64,000 nucleotides of DNA from Serripes groenlandicus (Eukaryota; Mollusca; Bivalvia; Cardiida; Cardiidae): positions 15,180,973 to 15,244,972 of the forward strand of contig JASEVX010000003.1 of the NCBI GenBank assembly GCA_031761405.1. Reading direction: 5' to 3'. The notes below the pieces were generated by a model, which was not told the origin of the DNA, made no database searches, and saw only the letters and a list, made by a program, of their open reading frames with translations. How positions within the stretch are numbered: the stretch's first letter is position 1; each line of letters starts with the position of its first letter. This document shows, in pieces, positions 46,425 to 56,637 of the stretch. A program made the translations under genes and the position numbers.

Positions 46425-46654
46425 TTAACCCTTTCCCTCATATAGACGCTTTCTGACGCTTCTGCAGAAGACGGCTCTTTGAAAACAGAGTGACAAAAGA
46501 AGAAATTGCTGAAAACGAGCAATTTCTCCTTTTGCCACAATGTTTTCCACTTTTAGTCATAGGTTATCCATTCAATTATAGATATTTTCTTTTTTTTGAC
46601 AAAATATGTTCAAAGTCGTCTGCTGCAGAATTGTCGTATGAGGGAAAGGGTTAA
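46425..46654 (-). mobile_element. MITE-T, 230-bp copy, arm X only
   Basis: TTAA at both ends and the inverse orientation. At the matching position in arm Y (50250-50283) only its right end, CTGCAGAATTGTCGTATGAG, remains. Confidence 0.87.
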
Positions 46655-47065
46655 GGGTTGTTAGAACATATATGATGCTTAAACTATAAAATCTTGAAAG
46701 TTGAAATTATAATATTGATCACAATTGTGATATATATTTGAAAACATTGTGGGAAAATGATTAATTGCTCGTCTGGAGCGATGGATACCTCCTTTACCGA
46801 TGATGTTTTCAAATGTCGACTGCTTCAGAGCTGTCAAATGTGGTGGGTGTGATCAGTGACAGTTATAACTAGATTATACATCCAATAGGATCAGCCCTTT
46901 TCAACAAGGAAGCAATCCATGCACCTTTCGAATGGTTTAATGTCTCTTGAAGCTGATAAGAAAAGAAGTAAGTAAACAATAAGGTCTTTATTATAGCATA
47001 GATTATGTTTGAACTCACGATTTAATCAAATATATAGCATTGGTCCGTCTGAAATAAACATCAAA

Positions 47066-47284
47066 TCTCTCATAGACGCTTTCTGACGCCTCTGCAGCAG
47101 ACGGCTTTTTGAAAACATAGTGACAAAAGAAGAAATTGCACAAAACGTGCAATTTCTCCTTTTGCCACAATGTTTTCCACTTTTTGTCATAGGTTATCCA
47201 TTCAATTATGGAGATTTTCTATTTTTTGACAAAATACTTTCAAAGTCGTCTGCTGCAGAATTGTCGTTTGAGGAAAAGGGTTAA
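47066..47284 (-). mobile_element. MITE-T, left end missing, arm X only
   Basis: It starts at TCTCATAGACGCTTTCTGAC and ends AGGAAAAGGGTTAA, joining the next MITE-T directly. Confidence 0.82.
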
Positions 47285-47461
47285 CCCATTTCTTCGCAGA
47301 CGGAATCAGACGACTTTAAAAATAATTCGCCATTTGACACATGCTTTCTTTCATCTTGAATAATTTTAAAATAATACTTTCATTGAAATACATTTTCCAT
47401 ATTTCAGCCTAGATTGTTCGAAGCCGTCTGTTGCAATTTCGCTGTAAGTGTGAAAGGGTTA
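47281..47461 (+). mobile_element. MITE-T, old divergent copy, arm X
   Basis: TTAACCCATTTCTTCGCAGA to GTGTGAAAGGGTTAA. The Y counterpart (50772-52000) is split by HEL unit 3. Confidence 0.6.
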
Positions 47462-47560
47462 AACGTGGATTCAGATCGTCGCGAGAAGTGTAATCGAATA
47501 ACAAATGACGATTTCCACCACGAAGCCAGCACGGTGTTTCCCCTGCAATATAACTACATA

Positions 47561-47688
47561 TGAGCCGTCCCTCGAGAAAACCAACATTCTGCGTAAAGTA
47601 TCGACCCGGATCAGCCTAAGCATGACACGCAGTCTTACTCGGATAGGCAGTGTTCGCCTCCTGTGGATTTTCTGTTTCAGGAATCATC
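47561..47688. mobile_element. MITE-G, right part replaced by satellite
   Basis: Left end GAGCCGTCCCTCGAGAAAAC to TTTCTGTTTCAGGAATCAT, then the 46-bp repeat begins. The complete Y counterpart is at 52101-52340. Confidence 0.85.
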
Positions 47689-47689
47689 A

Positions 47690-48368
47690 AAGTTAAAGTT
47701 TGGGAACTGAACAGTTGAAGATTAACATGATCATGAGTTTGAAGTTTGGGAACTGAACAGTTGAAGATAACCGTGATCATGAGGGTAAACTTCAGGTACT
47801 GAACAGTTGAAGATTACCGTGATCATGAGGTTAAAGTTCGGGAACTGAACAGTTGAAGATAACCTTAATCATGAGGGTAAACTTCGGGTACTGAACAGTT
47901 GAAGATTACCGTGATCATGAGGTTAAAGTTCAGGTACTGAACAGTTGAAGATAACCGTGATCATAAGGGTACACTTCAGGTACTGAACAGTTGAAGATTA
48001 CCGTGATCATGAGGTTAAAGTTCAGTTACCGAACAGTTGAAGATTACCGTGATCATGAGGCTAAAGTTCAGGTACCGAACAGTTGAAGATTACCGTGATC
48101 ATAAGGGTAAAGTTCAGGTACTGAACAGTTGAAGATTACCGTGATCATGAGGGTAAAGTTCAGGTACTGAACAGATGAAGATTACCGTAATCATGAGGTT
48201 TAAGTTCAGGTACCGAACAGTTGAAGATTACCGTGATCATGAGGTTAAAGTTCAGGTACCGAACAGTTGAAGATTACCGTGATCATGAGGTTAAAGTTCA
48301 GGTACCGAACAGTTGAAGATTACCGTGATCATGAGGTTAAAGTTCATGTACCGAACAGTTGAAGATAA
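47690..48368. repeat. 46-bp minisatellite, about 15 copies
   Basis: Unit GAACAGTTGAAGATTACCGT plus GATCATGAGGTTAAAGTTCA. Copies vary as GGTACT/GGTACC and GAGGTT/GAGGGT. Confidence 0.95.
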
Positions 48369-48534
48369 AGAAGACTCTTCCATGTTTAACATCGGGCGAC
48401 GACATTTTTCGTGTAATAAGAGTTTTGAAATATTTTGATAAATAAAGGGCAAACATTGGTGATTTCAGATGTAACTGCTCGTTTGTTAGCTGACTCAACT
48501 GAATCTGTATGGTTTAAAAAAAACAAAACAATAT

Positions 48535-48672
48535 AAGCCGTTCCACGAGAAAACCAACATTATGGACTCTGCGTAAAGTATCGAGCCAGACCAGCCTGCG
48601 CAGGCTAATCCCGGCCGACACATATAGGTATAGAGTAATGATTCCTGAAACGTGCGCGGTATGCTGAGGCTG
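48535..48672. mobile_element. MITE-G, truncated, first duplicate
   Basis: AAGCCGTTCCACGAGAAAAC to ATGATTCCTGAAACGTGCGC, then fused to an inverse SINE head (48672-48735). Confidence 0.75.
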
Positions 48673-48850
48673 AGGCTGGGGTTCGAACTCACAACCCCTG
48701 GATTGACAACCCGCGTCCCTACGACTTAGCCCGTGCATTTGACAAAACCTTATGAACGTCTCCGTAGAGAAAAGGTACAGTTTGACTTTTGAGAAGGGGA
48801 ATAGGTTCAGATCAGCCTGTACATCTTATCAGCTCTATCTTATTATATAG

Positions 48851-49040
48851 GAATCCGCGGTGGTCGAGTGGTAGGCGTCGGGGATTTGAAACCGGCTATC
48901 CCGGGTTCGATACCCCAGTAGCGGCACTACGGTCATGGTGGAGTGCACATGGGCAAGGCACATTTTCTAACCTAGCAGGGATCATGAATAAGTGAACTGT
49001 CGCCGTGATATAACTGAAATAATGTTGAAAGCGGCGTAAC
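48851..49040 (+). mobile_element. SINE, first duplicate
   Basis: Head CCGCGGTGGTCGAGTGGTAG, B box GGGTTCGATACCCC with an extra A compared with the second duplicate, 3' domain to AAAGCGGCGTAAC. It is followed by a MITE-T right-end scrap (49040-49071). Confidence 0.8.
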
Positions 49041-49088
49041 TGCAGAATTGTCGTATGAGGAAAAAGGGTTGAATTTGATTGATTTGAT

Positions 49089-49315
49089 TTGATTGATTGG
49101 AGTTTAACGCCATTTTGAACAATTATTCTGTCATATCACGACGACCAGTTTACCTATTCATGTGTTTCCAGGCTTCCTCACATATACTTTTCCACATAAA
49201 CTGTTGGTGGAAGACGAATGACGCTGGTCACAATGACGTTTGTCAAACGTCGGGAAGAATGTTGGCAGGGCTGGGTTTCGAACTCACAACCCCTGGATTG
49301 GCAACCCGTGCATTT
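49089..49315 (-). mobile_element. SINE, arm Y
   Basis: Counterpart of 45708-45945, with a small deletion at CCACATAAACTGTTGGTGG. Confidence 0.75.
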
Positions 49316-49430
49316 GACAAAACCTTATGAACCCCTCCGTAGAAAAAAGGTACAGTTTGACTTTTGAGAAGGGGAATAGGTTCAGATCAGCCTGCACATC
49401 GTATCAGCTCTATCTTATTATAAAGGAATC

Positions 49431-49645
49431 CGCTGTGGTCGAGTGGTAGGCGTCGGTGATTCGAAACCGGGTATCCCGCGTTCGATCCCCAGTTGCGGCA
49501 CTGGGTCATGGTGGAGTGCCCTTGGCACATTTTCTAATTTAGTACTGGTTTGTTTACCCAGGGATAATGAATAAGTGAACTGTCGCCGTGATATAACTGA
49601 AATAATGTTGAAAGCGGCGTAACCCCCCCCCCCCCCCCCCCCCCT
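49431..49645 (+). mobile_element. SINE with poly-C tail, arm Y
   Basis: Counterpart of 46052-46246. The C run is about 22 bases here against about 12 in arm X. Confidence 0.8.
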
Positions 49646-49745
49646 TCCCCCACCCAGACGTTGACTGAACCTTCTGACAAGTTTGTGTAACTTTAACTTT
49701 GATAACTCAACTGAATTTGTATGGTTTAAAAAAACAAAACAATAT

Positions 49746-49883
49746 AAGCCGTTCCACGAGAAAACCAACATTATGGACTCTGCGTAAAGTGTCGAGCCAG
49801 ACCAGCCTGCGCAGGCTAATCCCGGCCGACACATATAGGTATAGAGTAATGATTCCTGAAACGTGCGCGGTATGCTGAGGCTG
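49746..49883. mobile_element. MITE-G, truncated, second duplicate
   Basis: Same truncation and SINE fusion as 48535-48672, so the fusion predates the 1,211-bp duplication. Confidence 0.75.
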
Positions 49884-50061
49884 AGGCTGGGGTTCGAACT
49901 CACAACCCCTTGATTGACAACCCGCGTCCCTACGACTTAGCCCGTGCATTTGACAAAACCTTATGAACGTCTCCGTAGAGAAAAGGTACAGTTTGACTTT
50001 TGAGAAGGGGAATAGGTTCAGATCAGCCTGTACATCTTATCAGCTCTATCTTATTATATAG

Positions 50062-50250
50062 GAATCCGCGGTGGTCGAGTGGTAGGCGTCGGGGATTTGA
50101 AACCGGCTATCCCGGGTTCGATCCCCCAGTAGCGGCACTACGGTCATGGTGGAGTGCCCATGGGCAAGGCACATTTTCTAACCTAACAGGGATCATGAAT
50201 AAGTAAACTGTCGCCGTGATATAACTGAAATAATGTTGAAAGCGGCGTAA
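50062..50250 (+). mobile_element. SINE, second duplicate
   Basis: Counterpart of 48851-49040, with intact GGGTTCGATCCCCC. Confidence 0.8.
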
Positions 50251-50879
50251 CTGCAGAATTGTCGTATGAGGAAAAAGGGTTAAGGATTGATTGAACATAT
50301 CTGAACATTAAACTATAAAATATTGAAAGTTGAAATTATAATATTGATCTCAATTGTGATATATATTTGAAAACAGTGTGGGAAAATGATTAATTGCTCG
50401 TCTGGAGCGATCGATATCTCCTTTGCCGATGATGTTTTCAAATGTCGACTGCTTCAGAGCTGTCAGATGTGGGTGTGATCAGTGACAGTTATAACTAGAT
50501 TATACACCCAATAGGATCAGTGATAGTTATAACTAGATTATACATCCAATGGGATCAGCCCTTTTCAACAAGGAAGCAATCCATGCACCTTTCGAATGGT
50601 TTAATGTCTCTTGAAGCCGATAAGAAAAGAAAAGTAAGTAAACAACAAGGTCTTTTTTATAGCATACATGTAGATAATGTTTAAACTTCACGAACAGTTA
50701 ACACGATTTAATCAAATATATAGCATTGGTCCGTCTGAAATCAATATCAAACCTTGGTAAATTTGACAACATTTAACCCATTTATTCGCAATCTGAAGCA
50801 GACTACTTTAACAATAATGACAAATTTTCGTTCTGACATATGTTTTCTTTCATATTGATTAATTTTAAAATAATACTTA

Positions 50880-51918
50880 TTAGTCGCCGGGCAGAAGCCC
50901 GCGACTTCTATTTTTAATAGCTTTTCGGAAATCACATGGGAGGGCGGCTTATTATTAGAAAGAAACAAATCTAGATGATTTGAACATATTACAATTGTGG
51001 TTGTTTACGAACACTAATAAATGACACATCTAAAATGAAATAAATATTCCGATTTTTTAATGTTTGCAGTTTTTTTTATTTCACTCGCATTTAAGTTTTT
51101 TGTCTTATTTACGAAGACAAAAGTGGTCCCTTCAAGACGTGAACCAACACCCCCTAATGCAGACTCTTATGTGTCATCATTGAGGTCAATTTCGGATTCT
51201 CCTTTTAATAACTTACTAAATGTTGTTTTCATGTTCAAAGAGATGTCTTGATTTGTGTAGAATTCATTTAATAATGTTAATCCATGAATATCTAAAGTAG
51301 GAACTGTTTCTAAGCTAAATATAGACCCTATTCTGTTGTGTAGGTTCGTGACCTTTAACATCGATTTTCGCGCATGCGCATTTCGATATGAAAAAGCGAG
51401 TGATATTATTTTATTTTAGACAAGTACAAGACGAATGTTTGACGCAAAGCGTCAAAGAGAAGTCGCAATATTTCGTTGTACATGTAGAAATAAGAAAAAA
51501 AGAACGTTTTTAAATCCACAAACAATAGAACAATTTAAACTGTAGACGGTAATGCTGATATATTTCTCCTTTTGAAGACTTTTGTGTGTTTTCTTCAAAT
51601 TACCTCCCTTTAAAGCAATACCAGGATATTTACCTTGTGATTCGAATAAGATTGACAAACATTGAAATTATATGAATGAATACTATTATTTAAATAAGTA
51701 ACAACAGCAAAATTAAATTTAAGCCAGATAAATGTGTACACATTTCGTTAATTTTTTATAGATACCCTAATGTATAGGTATGAATATAAACTTTATAAGC
51801 AAATGTTTTCATTTCAACGTTCCTAATGTATGAATAGACTAAGGAAAGTCAAGAATACATAAATAAATCAATGCAGTATTTTCCGGCGACATTGATGCCT
51901 TGCATCAACTTTCTCTTG
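50880..51918 (+). mobile_element. HEL unit 3, short Helitron-like element
   Basis: The 1,039-bp element starts TTAGTCGCCGGGCAGAAGCC and ends TTCCGGCGACATTGATGC, CTT, GCATCAACTTTCTCTTG. The stem TTGATGC/GCATCAA is kept although the loop differs from unit 2. About 240 bp at the 5' end and about 40 bp at the 3' end match unit 2; the core differs. It has a CGCGCATGCGCA palindrome near 51369 and a hairpin TTTGACGC-AAA-GCGTCAAA near 51437. Arm X lacks the element. A 64-codon minus frame (51167-51361) matches nothing I recognise. Confidence 0.75.
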
Positions 51919-52100
51919 TAATCATATAGAATTTCCATAATTTTTGCCAAGATTGTTCAAAGCCGTCTGTTGCAATTTCGCTGTAAGTGTGAAAGGGTTA
52001 AACGTGGATTCAGATCGTCGCGAGAAGTGTAATCGAATAACAAATGACGATTTCCACCACGAAGCCAGCACGGTGTTTCCCCTGCAATATAACTACATAT

Positions 52101-52340
52101 GAGCCGTCCCTCGAGAAAACCAACATTCTGCGTAAAGTATCGACCCGGATCAGCCTAAGCATGACACGCAGTCTTACCCGGATAGGCAGTGTTCGCCTCC
52201 TGTGGATTTTCTGTTTCAGGAATCATTATTCTATACCTACATCTCGCTGAGACGGAATGTGTCGGCCCGGATCAGGCTGCGCGGACTGCGATCGATACAT
52301 TACGCAGAGGCCATAATGTTGGTTTCTCGCGGGACGGCTC
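52101..52340. mobile_element. MITE-G copy with ATAT duplication, arm Y
   Basis: Ends GAGCCGTCCCTCGAGAAAAC and TTTCTCGCGGGACGGCTC; ATAT lies on both sides. Confidence 0.9.
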
Positions 52341-52522
52341 ATATTATATATATGGGTAATATTTTTGACCGATTGAAGTTTAACGCCGGTCTAAAACACT
52401 ATTTAAATCTCTCATGGCAAACAATTCAGCTACCCATGTGTTTTTGGCAACAGTTTCCAGAATAAGCGTTTTCGCAAACAAATGTTTAATTAGCAAAGTG
52501 CAAATGAACTTCGTCTGTATAT

Positions 52523-52759
52523 GAGCCGTTCCACGAGAAAACCAACATTGTAGACTCTGTGTAAAGTATTGATCCGGGTCAGCCTGAGCATGCCGCACAG
52601 GCTAACCCAGACAGATATGTTCGACTACTGTGGATTTTTGTTTTTTCAGGGAATCATTAATCTATACCTCTATCCCCATGAAACGGCATTCCGCGCAGGC
52701 TAATCCGGGCCGATACATTACGCAGAGTCCATAATGTTGGTTTTCTCGTGGAACGGCTT
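52523..52759. mobile_element. MITE-G copy with ATAT duplication
   Basis: Ends GAGCCGTTCCACGAGAAAAC and TTCTCGTGGAACGGCTT (last base changed), flanked by ATAT. Confidence 0.87.
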
Positions 52760-52869
52760 ATATTATGTCATAGCGGGTTATGAATAAGAAGGTGCAGTAT
52801 TTGTATTATCACATCTGACTTGACTGTTTGGGGGAGAGACGTTTAACGATACTGTGTTTGTTTGTATGA

Positions 52870-53078
52870 TGTTTACGCGGCTACCAACATATCACACCGT
52901 TTCCTTTAACAGTAACCAGTATACTACTGGTACGTTTATCCTGATAGCAGTCAGTTGCACCAAGGAGTGAAAACCATTACTGCACGTTTAAAGTCTTTGG
53001 TATGACCCGGTCGGAGATCGAACCCGCGACCTCCCGAACTCAAGACGGACGCTCTTCCACTACACCATTGATGTGGTC
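52870..53078 (-). mobile_element. tRNA-derived SINE
   Basis: Inverse body AGTATACTACTGGTACG, TTGGTATGACCCGGTCGGAG and head GATCGAACCCGCGACCTCCC, same head subtype as 32350-32605. Confidence 0.75.
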
Positions 53079-53540
53079 TGTCCCACTTGCATACGCATTT
53101 TGACCCATCTGCAGCCGACGCCTTTTGAAACATTGCACCAAAAGGAGAATGTTCTCGTATTGTTTTATATCTCCGTTTGAATTAAAAAAAGTATATATCA
53201 AGAAATAATTTCCTGGGATGTTATGTTATCAATTGATACGAAATGATGTCATTTATATTACGTCAATACCCACGTGCATATTCGCGCCATAAAAGTGCCA
53301 AACATCCAAAGGTATACGATAAATTACAAACTTTTTCTTTGATCGTATTGATGCACCATGAACGGTAAATACGAAAAGTATCATCTCGCGTGATTTACGA
53401 TTCATTAACAAACTCATGCGGACGCACTCTTTTCGCACAAAGTGCTTTAGGACTACAAATGTGACTCGAGATAGAAGCTGAGCACTAGATAAGGCAGAGT
53501 AAACAAGTCTTGCTTCCACAAAATCTCTGTTAGCATTCAT
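53079..53540. other. No gene recognised
   Basis: Starts with a MITE-T-like scrap (GCAGCCGACGCCTTTTGAAA). A 95-codon minus frame (53253-53540) matches no known family and abuts the hairpin. Confidence 0.35.
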
Positions 53541-53615
53541 TAAAACCTATGTTGTAGGTACTCAAAAGAATCGTCAGTGAGACGATTCTTTTGAGTACCC
53601 ACAACGTAGGTTTTG
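53541..53615. repeat. Long hairpin, 34-bp arms and 5-base loop
   Basis: Left arm AAAACCTATGTTGTAGGTAC, CTCAAAAGAATCGTC; loop AGTGA; the right arm is its inverse with two mismatches, one of which can pair as G-U on the + transcript. It resembles a short inverted duplication or a small-RNA precursor. Confidence 0.88.
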
Positions 53616-53829
53616 GAGGTCGAATAAATATTTTAGAAGATGAAAAACTCCTCTTATATAGAGCACTGTAGTAGTCTCGTATACCATTTCAACACGTAAA
53701 TAATTGCTGCTTCAGAACACGGCATAACAAATAACGTCTTATTTAGACCTGAAAGGTTACAATTAATAACGCATTTCTTGTACATCTTAACAGTTTGCAT
53801 GATACGAATTATTTAAATATAATTATATA

Positions 53830-53940
53830 GTTGACTGTTATTGGAAACATTGTGAATAAAGGAGAATTTCTCCCCCTTGCCACCATGTTTACAAATGTCA
53901 TCTGCTGCAAGTACGTCGATATGCGCATGCGTTATGGAAT
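53830..53940. mobile_element. MITE-T fragment, degenerate
   Basis: TTGGAAACATTGTGAATAAA, CTCCCCCTTGCCACCATGTT and CATCTGCTGCAAGTACGTCG are recognisable; both ends are lost. Confidence 0.45.
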
Positions 53941-53999
53941 CGAATATTTCATCACACAGTCCCGAATTCCTAGCGATGCACTCGCCAATTATTCGTAAT

Positions 54000-54520
54000 G
54001 ATCGCAAGACATTCGTAAGTGTTCTTAACCACTCGATACCACTCGTTTTTGTTTTTTTGCGAATATTTGCAACATGCTCCTAAAATTCGCAATGAAGGCA
54101 TATTCTTCACTTTTTCGCAACATACTCGTAAGTATTCATAAGCCATTCTTATTCATCGCAATGTATTTGTAGCTCTCGCAGTATTCGTAGCCGTTCTTAT
54201 TCATCGCAACGTATTTGTAGCGCTCGCAAGGCATTCGCAACCATTCGTTAGGTATTGTCCATGTCTTTGCATGGTTAACGATGTGTATTGTCCGGCGGCT
54301 TAAGAACAAGTGACAAAGAGACGCAGTTGCAAGAGCAATCGATTGCGCAATCGCTTCATTCATAAGGTGTTCGTAAGCACTGCCAACACTCGCATGGCCA
54401 CTTGCAACATTCGTAAGAATTTCTTATAATGGATTCGTATACATTCGCAATGATCGGCAGAAATTCGCAAGCACTCGCAACTATTCGTAAGAAATTCGCA
54501 AAGATTTTTCAAATTGTCAT
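54000..54520. repeat. ATTCGCAA / ATTCGTAAG degenerate repeat field
   Basis: Octamer-like words CATTCGCAA, ATTCGTAAG, CTCGCAA and TTCATCGCAA recur irregularly, including a 2-copy block with TTCTTATTCATCGCAA and GTATTTGTAGC (54145-54225). There is no regular period and no long open frame. Confidence 0.7.
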
Positions 54521-55045
54521 TACTTTTTCTGTCCATTCTTCTCTTTTTTTGTCGAATGCATTATTTTCATAATCGCAAGGATATTCGAGACTGTGTGAGT
54601 TCAGCATTAGGTTAAACTATTCCGAATGAATGTTAACAAAGCGAACCGAATGTTTGTTATACTTCGTATTTTACTGCATTATTTACATTTACGGATTTTA
54701 ATATATACATTTTGAGCGTATCTTTGAAGTCAAACGAGGTCGGAATGAAGTTCGTAATAGTGTTATTTCCATTTTTACCAATTACAAAACACACAATGGG
54801 AGCGATTAATAACTCTCTCAATGAACTTTACAATCTTCGCATTTGGAAGAGTCTAAAGCCAATTCTATCAAGATTGACCATCAACAGTACAGAGTCTGAT
54901 CGGTCGACGCGGAAGTGCCGGCTTGTATGGCTCTATACTGATGACACAGGCTTCTGTTGCTTCATACAATCGTTTCCAGTATTCAATTGGTTGAATTATA
55001 ACACTCTCGAATCGTTGTTGGTACGCTTCAATTTTACAATTGTTA
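54521..55045. other. No confident gene; open minus-strand stretch
   Basis: A stop-free minus frame spans about 55044-54868 with text such as EYWKRLYEATEAC. It is cut by the MITE-G at 55046. It matches no family I can name. Confidence 0.3.
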
Positions 55046-55046
55046 T

Positions 55047-55295
55047 GAGCCGTCCCGATAGAAAACCAACATTGTGGACTCTACGTAAAGTATCGACCCG
55101 CATCAGCCTAAGCATGCCGCGCATGCTAATTCAGGCAGACACTTTTCGCCACCTGTGGATTTTCTGTTTCAGGAATCATTACTCCTTTTACCTCTATGCC
55201 CCTGACACGGAATTTATGGGCCTAGATTAGCCCACGCGGACTGCGCAGGCTGATCTGGGTCATTACATTATACATAGGCCATACTGTTGTGGTTT
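55047..55295. mobile_element. MITE-G copy, right end decayed
   Basis: Left end GAGCCGTCCCGATAGAAAAC preceded by TTAT; the right TIR is eroded to TACTGTTGTGGTTTTTTGTG. Confidence 0.75.
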
Positions 55296-55473
55296 TTTGT
55301 GATCAATGAAGATCTCGATTAGCCAGGAAGTTTTCGTTTGCAAGTTGGTCGTACATATAGAAAACGGCTATGGTCAAAAGACGACGTAAAATATAAATAT
55401 GCAATTTTATAGTTATTGTCATTACTTTCAAATTTCAAACCGAAAAGGTGTTGTTGTAGAATCGGAGTGTCTT

Positions 55474-55685
55474 CTCTGGGGCCGAATATCGCGTGTTTGA
55501 TAACCGACCGGGTCATACCAATAGACTTTAAAAATGGCCGTTATATATATATTTGTGGGGCTAGCTTTACAACTGACGCACTACTGTCATACTATAAGGA
55601 CGAGCGATAATGTAAACTTACCCAGAAAACACCGTGATATAACTGAACGCTTGTTGAAAGCTGTGTAAAACACAATATAAATGAA
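55474..55685 (+). mobile_element. SINE, decayed head
   Basis: CGACCGGGTCATACCAATAG, then AACACCGTGATATAACTGAA and a tail ATATAAATG. The A box is lost. Confidence 0.65.
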
Positions 55686-55748
55686 AACCGAAACAATAAA
55701 ATAACCTTTAAACGCAGGTTATCTGGTGGTGTGGTTCTTATCACACTT

Positions 55749-55991
55749 GAGCCGTTCTACGAGAAAACCAACATTATGGACCCAAATCAGCATGCGTAGT
55801 CCGCGCGGGCTAATCCGGACTGACTAATTCCGTCTTAGGGGGATAGATGTATAGAGTAATGATTCCTGAAATAGAAAATCCACAGGAAGCTCAAAGTGTC
55901 TGTTCGAGTTAGCCTGTGCGGCATGCTTAGCCTGATCGGGGTCGATACTTTACGCAGAGTCCACAATGTTGGTTTTCTCGCGGGACGGCTC
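55749..55991. mobile_element. MITE-G copy
   Basis: Ends GAGCCGTTCTACGAGAAAAC and TTTCTCGCGGGACGGCTC. Flanks ACTT and TCTT are a mutated duplication. Confidence 0.82.
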
Positions 55992-56148
55992 TCTTATCGA
56001 CCATATCAAAAGATTGGGTAGTGCGATGGTCATTTCACCCAACTGACCCCTATATGCACTTTCATATGTCCTTTCAAAAAAAAGGGGGAAATTCCCTAAT
56101 TATTTGATCACGCAAGGTTAATAGCCCTCGCAAAACTCTCCATTTGAC

Positions 56149-56324
56149 TTAACCCTTTACCACATACACTGATAGTTGACAGATCTCCAGCAGACGAGAT
56201 GCGAAAATGGTGTGGGAAAAACTACTTAATGGTAAGCACTTTCCCAATTTTGTACACAATTTTCAACTCTATTCAATAATTACACATTATTTCATAGAGA
56301 TTTTCCAATATGGGGAAGGTTTAA
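56149..56324. mobile_element. MITE-T, divergent short copy
   Basis: TTAACCCTTTACCACATACA to TATGGGGAAGGTTTAA; it shares its last TTAA with the next copy. Confidence 0.65.
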
Positions 56325-56550
56325 CCCTTTCCCATATACAACAAATATGCAGCAGACGACTTTGAAAACAATGATGCAAAAACATGGAAAATCTCTATAA
56401 ATGAAAGTATAAGTACTGAACAAAAGTTGAAAACATTGTGGCAAAAGGCGAAATTGCTCGTTTTGAGCAATTTCTCCTTTTGTCACAATGTTTTGCCAAA
56501 GTCGTCTGCTGCAGATGCGTCAGTATGCGTCTACAAGTGGGAAAGGGTTA
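56321..56550 (+). mobile_element. MITE-T copy, shared TTAA
   Basis: TTAACCCTTTCCCATATACA to AAGTGGGAAAGGGTTA, with central GCTCGTTTTGAGC. Confidence 0.82.
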
Positions 56551-56637
56551 TCCTATTAAAATCCGTTCAACTGGTTACAATCTTTTTTTTTTGGTGTTTG
56601 AATATTTATTACATAGTAAAGTGTTTGTTTATTATAG

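Larger units (their letters stand above)
45691..52240. repeat. Imperfect segmental duplication
   Basis: Arm X (45691-46280 and 46655-47690) matches arm Y (49072-49690 and 50284-52240). Within it, 48475-49065 matches 49687-50284, displaced by 1,211 bp. Differences: MITE-T copies at 46425 and 47066 occur only in X, the HEL unit at 50880 only in Y, and the 46-bp satellite cuts X at 47688. Confidence 0.85.

Noticed and set aside
43933..48368. Possible CRISPR-like array of repeats
   Set aside because: Units are contiguous, with no unique spacers, in a eukaryotic context.
53253..53540. 95-codon minus-strand frame
   Set aside because: No recognised motif or splice context; the length is within chance for AT-moderate DNA.
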